Below, piece after piece: positions 1 to 4,835 of a stretch of DNA of 5,212 nucleotides; within the stretch, counting starts at the first letter, position 1, and every line of letters starts with the position of its first letter. The position numbers were made by a program, and so were the translations under genes. The notes beneath the pieces were generated by a model. It made no database searches, was not told the origin of the DNA, and saw only the letters and a list, made by a program, of their open reading frames with translations. Source of the stretch: JALVIU01 sp964462295 (GTDB taxonomy: Bacteria; Atribacterota; JALVIU01); contig CAYWXH010000106.1 of NCBI GenBank assembly GCA_964462295.1, forward strand, positions 1 through 5,212, read 5' to 3'.

Positions 1-2
1 AG

Positions 3-173
3 ATAAAAGAGATGAAAAAATTGATGGTAGATATAGGGTTTACCGAGAATTGCTGTGGGGGGAAGGACTGTCCTTCTGGGTGTCGTCATTGCGAGGGGCT
101 GTTTTGTAGCCCCGTGGCAATCTCTCTTTTTCGGTCCCCTCACTCCCGTACGTACGGTCTTTCGGTACCATAG
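3..173 (+). CDS. Possible 3' end of an unidentified gene, running into repeats (partial, uncertain)
   Basis: The reading frame is open from the left edge to a TAG at 171-173. Its first 15 residues (IKEMKKLMVDIGFTE) look like real protein and use codons like those of the other genes. A short helix ending in 'GF' resembles the C-terminal part of many class I SAM-dependent methyltransferases, but this is too little to name a function. From about position 85 the frame enters the palindromic repeat, and the residues (Cys/Gly-rich, then Ser/Arg-rich) no longer look native. The true stop may be this TAG, with the repeat supplying a tail. Alternatively the gene uses another frame: frame 2 is open to a TAG at 107-109. 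The run of six G at 57-62 is a place where a frameshift could hide. Nothing upstream is visible, so the call rests on a few codons. Confidence 0.25.
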   Translation: MKEMKKLMVDIGFTENCCGGKDCPSGCRHCEGLFCSPVAISLFRSPHSRTYGLSVP

Positions 174-213
174 ATTGCTTCGTCGCCCAAAAGACGCCCT
201 TCCTCGCAATGAC
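85..213. repeat. Palindromic repeat element A (GTCATTGCGAGG inverted termini)
   Basis: The element is bounded by perfect 12-bp inverted termini, GTCATTGCGAGG at 85-96 and CCTCGCAATGAC at 202-213. A second inverted pair is nested inside: GCAATCT at 117-123 and AGATTGC at 172-178. Near the centre lies a perfect 12-bp palindrome, CCGTACGTACGG (146-157). Each arm is itself a hairpin: ATTGC pairs with GCAAT at the base, and the left arm has an inner stem GGGGCT (95-100) with AGCCCC (108-113). The right arm has a weaker inner CGTC/GACG stem (181-184, 193-196). The block is visibly richer in GC than the genes and encodes nothing credible. From general knowledge, repeats built on GTCATTGCGAGG...GCAATCTC are scattered through many unrelated bacterial genomes, so this is probably a REP- or MITE-like dispersed element. 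Confidence 0.85.
88..131 (+). terminator. Possible terminator-like hairpin in the left arm of repeat A
   Basis: Read on the plus strand, ATTGC (88-92) pairs with GCAAT (117-121) around an inner 6-bp stem GGGGCT/AGCCCC. After five bases comes a run of five T (127-131). This could end transcription of whatever gene enters from the left. The gap before the T run and its shortness make it imperfect. The left arm of repeat B has the same arrangement, with T5 at 262-266, so the T run may simply belong to the repeat. Confidence 0.25.
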
Positions 214-223
214 CCTCTCCCTT

Positions 224-336
224 GTCATTGCGAGGCCTCGCAGAGGCCGAAGCAATCTCGCTTTTTGCGTTCCCAATACGCATTGGTTATCAGAGATTGC
301 CACGTCAGGGCAAAATACGCCCTTCCTCGCAATGAC
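224..336. repeat. Palindromic repeat element B (second copy of the same family)
   Basis: The same 12-bp inverted termini recur at 224-235 and 325-336, ten bases after element A ends. The inner inverted pair is GCAATCTC (252-259) and GAGATTGC (293-300). The left arm folds through GGCCTC (234-239) and GAGGCC (243-248) around a GCA loop; the right arm folds through AGGGC (307-311) and GCCCT (319-323). These inner stems differ in sequence from those of element A although the flanking blocks are identical, so the structure is kept while the sequence varies. The centre (260-292) shares a CTTTTT...G-TCCC stretch with element A but lacks its CGTACG palindrome. Confidence 0.85.
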
Positions 337-344
337 GTAGGGTG

Positions 345-365
345 TTGCGGGCTCCTCGCAATGTC
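345..365. repeat. Solitary, shortened half-unit of the same repeat family
   Basis: CCTCGCAATGTC (354-365) matches the repeat terminus with one change (last bases GTC instead of GAC). TTGCG (345-349) pairs with CGCAA (357-361) around a 7-base loop, a minimal version of the arm hairpin seen in elements A and B. No partner arm is visible between here and the permease stop, so this looks like a truncated or decayed copy. Confidence 0.6.
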
Positions 366-374
366 AAAGTGGAA

Positions 375-387
375 CGGGATGTTCCCG
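375..387. other. Small inverted repeat downstream of the permease gene
   Basis: CGGGA (375-379) and TCCCG (383-387) can form a 5-bp stem with a TGT loop. An alternative pairing, GGAAC (371-375) with GTTCC (381-385), competes with it. It is the nearest hairpin after the permease stop on the minus strand, but no T run follows in that direction, so a terminator function is not supported. The rest of 366-424 shows nothing recognisable. Confidence 0.3.
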
Positions 388-424
388 AGCTCTCTTAATA
401 ATGTATAGGGTGTGGTAATTTAGC

Positions 425-2305
425 TTACCGTATCTGAGATCTTCTAATATAGAGGCCCTTTGAAAAAAGAATAAGTACTATAATCCCTAATGCCCCAAGG
501 TTTAGTAGGATATTTGGTTTTATAAGTGTAAGGATGAGTATAAAAATAATAGCCCTTATTGGAAGAGAAAGTTTTCCCTTATACCATCCTTCTAAAGATA
601 CAGCAAGAAATGAAATTCCAAGTATTGCTATTACCGTATAGATTATAATATCTGCTACATTTCCCTGGAGCAGTAAAGATGGATTAAATACAAACATAAA
701 TGGGACAAAAAACCCTGCAAGACCCAGTTTCCATGCCATATATCCTGTTTTCATGGCATTTGTCCCAGCTATCCCACTTGCCGCATAGGCAGAGAGTGCA
801 ACAGGTGGGGTAATGAATGAAAGTACTGCAAAGTAGAGCACAAATAGATGTGCAGGGAGTAAGCCTATCCCAAGCTTTATAATAACAGGGACAGTAAGGA
901 TAGATGTGATGATGTATGCTGCGGTGGTAGGTACCCCCATACCGAGCAAAATACATGCAACCATGGATAAGATAAGTGTTCCCAAGAGATTGCCATGTGC
1001 TATTTGAATGATGATTTTGGAGAAAAATACCCCAAGGCCCGTAAGGGATACAATCCCTATCACAAGGCCCGCTGTTGCCGATGCGGCAACTACAGGTACC
1101 ATGATCATGGTTCCCGCCTTTAGTGCATCAAGAATCTCTCTCCATGGGATATATCGTCTCTTTATATATTTCTCTAAGATGCCTACAATTATCGTGGCAG
1201 CTACTGTATAGACCCCTGCTTTTTGTGGACTTGCCTTTAGAATCATAAGCTCATATACCAAAATAAAGACAGGTATTATAAGGTGTAATCCTTCTCCAAG
1301 GGTCTTCCAAAACGGCGGTGTTTCACTTTTTGGTATCCCCTCAAGCCCCTCTTTATCTGCCTCAAGATATACCATAATACCTATGGATAAAAAGTATAAA
1401 AATGCAGGGATAAACGCAGAAAGTGCAATTTTCCAATAGGGGATATCTGTCATATCTGACATAACAAATGCGGCAACACCCATAACAGGGGGCATAAATT
1501 GCCCTCCTGTAGATGATACAGCCTCCACGGCTGCTGCAAAAAGCGGCCGATACCCTGTTTTTTTCATAAGTGGGATGGTAAATGTTCCTGTGGTTACCAC
1601 ATTACTTACAGAAGATCCTGAAATCATACCCATAAGTGCACTTGATATAACAGATGTGAGTGCAGGACCGCCCTTTATATGTCCTGCTACAGAATAGGCA
1701 AGGCGGATGAAAAATTCTCCTCCTCCTAGTTTATCCAAAAATGCACCAAATATGATAAATACTATTACAAATGTGGCACATGCCCCAAGTGGTATGCTAA
1801 ACACACCCTCTGTTGTCCAAAAGAGGTATTCAGAGAGATCAAATAGAGTATAGGCTTTATGATTTAGATCTCCTGGAAGATATGGGCCGAATATGGCATA
1901 TCCCAAAAATAAAAGTGCTACAATTACTATAGGCATACCTACACTACGTCTTGTAAGTTCCAATATGAGGACCGTAATTATTATACCAAAAATAAGCTCA
2001 AAGCTAGTTGGCCCCCATACCCCACGGTTGAGCACCTTTGAAGGGGTAGTAGATAAGAAAAAGTATATCCCAGATGCTAACAGAGATAAGGCGATAATAA
2101 TATCATATATAGGTACCTTATCTCTTTTTAGGTCTCGTTTTTTGCCATTTAAGGCATATATTACAAATCCTATGAATAAACTAGCAAAAAGTAGTATCCC
2201 CCTTTGTTGAAGAGGGGAGAGTGCACCATAATATGCACTATAGAGATAGTAAAGAGAAACAGTTATTCCAATTATGGTAATTAGAATATTGGTTATCTTT
2301 TTCAT
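425..2305 (-). CDS. TRAP transporter fused permease (DctQ-DctM fusion, TAXI type)
   Basis: This inner-membrane permease of a tripartite ATP-independent periplasmic (TRAP) transporter would couple uptake of an organic anion, probably a carboxylate, to an ion gradient (usually Na+). At 626 residues it has the usual length of the fused small (4-helix) plus large (12-helix) subunits found in TRAP-TAXI systems. Residues 1-~115 form the DctQ-like part, with hydrophobic segments near 5-25, 35-52, 67-85 and 103-117. The DctM-like part follows. Its two inverted-repeat halves carry the expected re-entrant motifs: SGSSVSNV (229-236) with SSTGGQFMPPVMG (264-276), and GMGVPTTAAY (455-464) with ITPPVALSAYAASGI (498-512). 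The ATG at 2305 is the most upstream start possible, because an in-frame TAG lies two codons before it. No Shine-Dalgarno sequence is directly upstream. The gene follows its receptor by 42 bp containing a hairpin. Family assignment is secure; the substrate is unknown. Confidence 0.96.
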   Translation of the reverse strand: MKKITNILITIIGITVSLYYLYSAYYGALSPLQQRGILLFASLFIGFVIYALNGKKRDLKRDKVPIYDIIIALSLLASGIYFFLSTTPSKVLNRGVWGPTSFELIFGIIITVLILELTRRSVGMPIVIVALLFLGYAIFGPYLPGDLNHKAYTLFDLSEYLFWTTEGVFSIPLGACATFVIVFIIFGAFLDKLGGGEFFIRLAYSVAGHIKGGPALTSVISSALMGMISGSSVSNVVTTGTFTIPLMKKTGYRPLFAAAVEAVSSTGGQFMPPVMGVAAFVMSDMTDIPYWKIALSAFIPAFLYFLSIGIMVYLEADKEGLEGIPKSETPPFWKTLGEGLHLIIPVFILVYELMILKASPQKAGVYTVAATIIVGILEKYIKRRYIPWREILDALKAGTMIMVPVVAASATAGLVIGIVSLTGLGVFFSKIIIQIAHGNLLGTLILSMVACILLGMGVPTTAAYIITSILTVPVIIKLGIGLLPAHLFVLYFAVLSFITPPVALSAYAASGIAGTNAMKTGYMAWKLGLAGFFVPFMFVFNPSLLLQGNVADIIIYTVIAILGISFLAVSLEGWYKGKLSLPIRAIIFILILTLIKPNILLNLGALGIIVLILFSKGLYIRRSQIR

Positions 2306-2308
2306 AGG

Positions 2309-2344
2309 CTAATAGGATAGGGCAGGGAGACCTGCCCTATTTAG
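2309..2344 (-). promoter_or_regulatory. Intercistronic hairpin between receptor and permease genes
   Basis: A perfect 10-bp inverted repeat, ATAGGGCAGG (2317-2326) and CCTGCCCTAT (2331-2340), has a 4-base loop (2327-2330). On the minus-strand mRNA it can be extended by CTAA (2341-2344) pairing with TTAG (2309-2312), with a 4-base bulge (2313-2316). It fills most of the 42-bp gap between the receptor stop and the permease start. In the mRNA direction no T run follows, so it is not an ordinary terminator. By analogy with binding-protein operons such as malE-malF, it probably protects the upstream receptor message or limits permease expression. The sequence shows the hairpin clearly; its role is inferred. 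Confidence 0.75.
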
Positions 2345-2349
2345 TCCTT
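2345..2349 (-). promoter_or_regulatory. Possible displaced ribosome binding site for the permease
   Basis: AAGGA overlaps the TAA stop of the receptor gene and directly abuts the base of the extended intercistronic hairpin. It is the only SD-like sequence that is not inside that hairpin; the bases directly before the permease ATG (CCTATTAGCCT) are not SD-like. If the hairpin including the CTAA/TTAG extension is folded, AAGGA is brought to within three unpaired bases of the ATG. In linear distance it is about 39 bases away. This is an inference from the layout. Confidence 0.35.
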
Positions 2350-3328
2350 ATTTTTTATACTCCGGTGGATATAGGAAGTCAGGAATTTCAAACCCTTTTT
2401 CCTTGAAGAATTTAATCGCACCTACATGAAGGGGAATTGCAGCGCCCTTTAGTGCATTTTCCAATTTTACATATTTCTTTACAGATGCACTTGCATCTTT
2501 CCACTCATCCCTGTTTTCAAATATTGCTTTTAGAAGTTTATAGATTTCATCTTCTGAAAATCCTGCCTTTGTAGTTGTGTACATAAATACTACGATAGAT
2601 GCTGTAGTTACAGGATAATCTACGCCACGATAGGTACCCACAGGGACTACATTTTTATTGAAAAATGGATATTTCTTGTAAAGCCCGTCATCATCCAATG
2701 AGATCATTCTTACATCAAAGGATGTTGTAAGGTCACGGAATGCGGCAGATTTTAGAGGATGTGTTGCTATCATGGCATCGATCGTACCATCTTTAAGTGC
2801 AGCAACTGCATCTTTTTCGCGGAGGAAGAATGGCTTTATATCTTTGTATGTGATGCCATAGTATCCAAGTATAAGCCTTGCATCAATCTCTCCACCACTT
2901 CCTGCAGCACCGACACTTACTCTTTTTCCTTTAAAGTCTTTGATAGATTTAATATCACTATTTTTAGGTACAAAGATCTGAAGCCATCCGGAGAGGGTAC
3001 CAAATAAGGAACGTAATTCTGTAATCTTTTTTCCTTTAAATGGGCCAAGTCCGTTGTATGCAAACCATGCTATATCATTTTGTGCAATACCCCATTCTAC
3101 TTTGCCAAGACTTAGGTTTCTTATGTTTGCCAAAGACCCTGCAGAAGATTCGGCAGATGCCTTAAAATCTGGCAGATGTTTGTTAATGGTCTCTGCCATA
3201 AGTACACCCATTGGATACAAAGATCCAGAAGTTCCTGCTGTTGCAATTCTAAACCTCTTTACTGCAAATGCGTTTGCAGACATCAAAACAAGTGTAAGAA
3301 CTAATAAGATTACCAAAAACTTTCTCAT
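2348..3328 (-). CDS. TAXI-family TRAP transporter periplasmic solute receptor
   Basis: This secreted receptor captures the substrate in the periplasm and delivers it to the fused permease encoded just downstream. The 326-residue length is typical for TAXI (TRAP-associated extracytoplasmic immunogenic) proteins. Residues 1-22 form a signal peptide: MRK, a hydrophobic core of Leu/Val/Ile, then cleavage after AFA; no lipobox Cys is present. Family motifs in order are TAGTSGSLYPMG (30-41), SSAGSLANIRNL (61-72), VGAAGSGGEIDARLIL (139-154), a variant of the usual 'Dxxf...gxP' segment at DAMIATHPLKSAAFRDL (184-200), and IPLHVGAIKFFKEKG (298-312). The ATG is preceded at 7 bases by AGGGAGGT, a strong ribosome binding site lying immediately after the TAG of the AroA-like gene (18-bp gap), which points to co-transcription. 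Known TAXI ligands include glutamate and other dicarboxylates, but the ligand cannot be read from this sequence. Confidence 0.95.
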   Translation of the reverse strand: MRKFLVILLVLTLVLMSANAFAVKRFRIATAGTSGSLYPMGVLMAETINKHLPDFKASAESSAGSLANIRNLSLGKVEWGIAQNDIAWFAYNGLGPFKGKKITELRSLFGTLSGWLQIFVPKNSDIKSIKDFKGKRVSVGAAGSGGEIDARLILGYYGITYKDIKPFFLREKDAVAALKDGTIDAMIATHPLKSAAFRDLTTSFDVRMISLDDDGLYKKYPFFNKNVVPVGTYRGVDYPVTTASIVVFMYTTTKAGFSEDEIYKLLKAIFENRDEWKDASASVKKYVKLENALKGAAIPLHVGAIKFFKEKGFEIPDFLYPPEYKK

Positions 3329-3346
3329 AAAACATACCTCCCTTCT

Positions 3347-4645
3347 CTATTTAATCTCTTTCACCTTCTCTATATTGGCACCTAATGAGGTCATTACCTC
3401 ATAAAAATTGGGGAAAGAGATTCTTACATATTCGGCATCATCAATAATGGTATTTCCTTTTGCGCAAAGTCCTGCTACAGCTGTTGCCATAACTATACGA
3501 TGGTCTGTATGGCCATCTATACGGGTACCATAAAGATCTGATTTATATATTACCATACTGTCTTCATATTCTTCAATTTTTGCACCCATTTTACGAAGTT
3601 CTTGTGCAATACTTTTTGCCCTATCGGTTTCTTTGAGCCTTGATGCCCCAAGGTTTTTAAGTACCGTTTTCCCTTCTGCCTGTGTTCCTAATACAGCAAG
3701 GATAGGTGGTGCATCCGGGATATCTCGACAATCTATCTCTATCCCTTTTAAGGTCTTTCCACCCTTTATCCTTATTCCATCTTTACCATTATTCCTTACT
3801 TCTATATCTGCACCCATCTCTTTTAATATTTCAATGATTGCCTTATCTCCTTGATAATCATTTGTATCAAGTCCATATAGTGTAATATCTGAATCTGTAA
3901 TGGCCCCTGCTACTATAGGAAAACATGCAGATTCCCAGTCTGATGGGATTTCATATTCAAATGCCTTATATCTTTGCCCACCATAGAGATAAAATCTCTC
4001 CATATTTTCTTCTTTATACTTTATACCAGTTCGATCTAGCCAACCTAATGTCATTCTGATATAAGGTCTTTCCTGTAAATTTTCCACATATATTTCTGTA
4101 TCTTCTGGTGCAAGGGGTGTATTTATAAGCAATGGAGAAAGCCACTGTGAATTTACCCCTGGTAGAGAGGTCTTGCCCCCACGAATGGGACCCTTTACAA
4201 CTACAGGTTGTGAGCCATCCCCTCTTACCGAAAACGCTACACCTCCTAGATCTTCTACGGCTTTGAGGAGTGGGCCTGAGGGACGCCTTCTTATCTGATG
4301 GTCTCCGGTGATCACAGTATAGCCCTCTTTTATGAGGGATGCAGTACCTATTGCCATATATGTGGTAGTGCCGGAATTTCCTGTATTTAGAACATCATTT
4401 GGAAGCCTTGGATTCTCATAGGAGCCCTCTATTATCCATTCTTTTTCACTAAGAGATACAATTTTTGCCCCATACCCTTTATATACCTCAACTGTGGATA
4501 GGCAATCTTGAGAGGGAAGTGGATTTTTTATAATAGACCTTCCTTCGGCAAGTGTAGCAATCACTACTGCACGTGTAGTATTTGATTTAGAACCAGGGAT
4601 TTTTGCATCTCCTTTTAGGTTTGAGGGTTCAACGATAAATTTCAT
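3347..4645 (-). CDS. aroA: EPSP synthase (AroA) family enolpyruvyl transferase, divergent acceptor site
   Basis: Classical AroA transfers the enolpyruvyl group of PEP to shikimate-3-phosphate in the cytoplasm, the sixth step to chorismate. The 432-residue protein is full length for the family and aligns with E. coli AroA along its length. Conserved: PGSK-S...R (17-25; E. coli K22, S23, R27), GNSGT (89-93; G96), R121 (R124), Q167 (Q171), Y195 (Y200), D311 in IPDAPP (catalytic D313), LKETDR (337-342; K340, E341, R344) and DHR (381-383; R386). Changed by eye alignment: R100 to Y96, S169 to N165, S197 to E192 and N336 to A334. S169 and S197 bind the 3-phosphate of the substrate, so the acceptor may differ. 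The ATG follows AGGAGG by five bases. It is first in an apparent operon with a TRAP-TAXI transporter. Family membership is secure; true shikimate-pathway function is less so, and the gene symbol is provisional. Confidence 0.9.
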   Translation of the reverse strand: MKFIVEPSNLKGDAKIPGSKSNTTRAVVIATLAEGRSIIKNPLPSQDCLSTVEVYKGYGAKIVSLSEKEWIIEGSYENPRLPNDVLNTGNSGTTTYMAIGTASLIKEGYTVITGDHQIRRRPSGPLLKAVEDLGGVAFSVRGDGSQPVVVKGPIRGGKTSLPGVNSQWLSPLLINTPLAPEDTEIYVENLQERPYIRMTLGWLDRTGIKYKEENMERFYLYGGQRYKAFEYEIPSDWESACFPIVAGAITDSDITLYGLDTNDYQGDKAIIEILKEMGADIEVRNNGKDGIRIKGGKTLKGIEIDCRDIPDAPPILAVLGTQAEGKTVLKNLGASRLKETDRAKSIAQELRKMGAKIEEYEDSMVIYKSDLYGTRIDGHTDHRIVMATAVAGLCAKGNTIIDDAEYVRISFPNFYEVMTSLGANIEKVKEIK

Positions 4646-4650
4646 AACTA

Positions 4651-4656
4651 CCTCCT
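4651..4656 (-). promoter_or_regulatory. Ribosome binding site of the AroA-like gene
   Basis: AGGAGG on the minus strand ends five bases before the ATG at 4645. This perfect Shine-Dalgarno core fixes the start and gives the N-terminus expected for the family, about 19 residues before the PGSK lysine. Confidence 0.8.
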
Positions 4657-4714
4657 ATTTAAAATAGAAATGAACAAAGTTTCAATATAAGAGAATCTGT
4701 AAAGGCTTTTAAAT

Positions 4715-4743
4715 ATTTTAGCATAGGATAAGGGAGATGTCAA
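4715..4743 (-). promoter_or_regulatory. Sigma70-type promoter of the aroA-like/TRAP operon
   Basis: On the minus strand a perfect TTGACA (4738-4743) is followed after exactly 17 bases by TAAAAT (4715-4720), one change from TATAAT. An extended -10 TG lies just before it (TATGCTAAAAT). Transcription should start near 4708, giving a leader of about 63 bases with no evident riboswitch or attenuator hairpin. No comparable promoter was noticed in the 18- and 42-bp gaps downstream, so this one probably serves all three minus-strand genes. Confidence 0.75.
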
Positions 4744-4744
4744 A

Positions 4745-4763
4745 AATTTTATGATATAAAATT
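4745..4763. promoter_or_regulatory. AT-rich 19-bp palindrome between the divergent promoters (possible operator)
   Basis: AATTTTAT (4745-4752) and ATAAAATT (4756-4763) are perfect 8-bp inverted arms around GAT. The site begins one base beyond the -35 of the minus-strand promoter and lies just upstream of the promoter of the thioesterase gene, where a regulator could act on both. The arms are almost all A/T, so chance occurrence in this AT-rich spacer is a real possibility. No regulator gene is in the window. Confidence 0.4.
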
Positions 4764-4777
4764 ATTGCAAAGTGAAA

Positions 4778-4804
4778 ATGACAAGGTTTAATCTATGGTA
4801 AAAT
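4778..4804 (+). promoter_or_regulatory. Probable promoter of the thioesterase gene
   Basis: TAAAAT (4799-4804) with an extended -10 TG (TATGGTAAAAT) is a good -10 element. The best -35 is ATGACA (4778-4783), one change from consensus, at a short 15-base spacing. An alternative is TTGCAA (4765-4770) with TTTAAT (4787-4792) at 16 bases. The extended -10 matches that of the opposite promoter at 11 of 12 positions (CTATGnTAAAAT). Transcription would start near 4811, about 25 bases before the ATG. Confidence 0.5.
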
Positions 4805-4820
4805 AGAGAAAAAAAAAGAA

Positions 4821-4826
4821 AAGGAG
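4821..4826 (+). promoter_or_regulatory. Ribosome binding site of the thioesterase gene
   Basis: AAGGAG ends nine bases before the ATG at 4836, within an A-rich leader. It supports this start over any internal one. Confidence 0.7.
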
Positions 4827-4835
4827 TAAAAATAT

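Noticed and set aside
40..303. Minus-strand open frame of 87 codons over the repeats
   Set aside because: Same reason: its residues come from the repeated GTCATTGCGAGG arms, and the composition is unlike the real genes here.
85..365. CRISPR array
   Set aside because: The repeats are inverted in pairs, with nested terminal repeats and irregular spacing, not direct repeats with uniform spacers; no cas gene is present.
55..408. Plus-strand open frame of 117 codons from a GTG
   Set aside because: It lies almost wholly inside the palindromic repeats, has no ribosome binding site, and reads the repeat arm again and again (PRND, CEA-type fragments); it is a by-product of repeat sequence.
684..956. 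Minus-strand open frame of 90 codons inside the permease gene
   Set aside because: It overlaps conserved transmembrane-coding sequence in another frame and its Cys/His/Tyr-rich product resembles nothing; it is a shadow.
2317..2340. Rho-independent terminator on the plus strand (hairpin, then TTAGTCCTTATTTTTT)
   Set aside because: The T run begins about ten bases after the stem, and no plus-strand gene lies upstream to be terminated; the T run is the antisense of receptor C-terminal Lys codons.
3347..4645. MurA (UDP-GlcNAc enolpyruvyl transferase) instead of AroA
   Set aside because: The catalytic Cys loop of MurA is absent, while AroA signatures (PGSKS, LKETDR, DHR, SFPNF) occur in the right order and spacing.
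4646..4708. Riboswitch or attenuator in the leader of the AroA-like gene
   Set aside because: The leader is only about 63 bases, AT-rich, with no convincing stem, leader peptide or run of aromatic codons.
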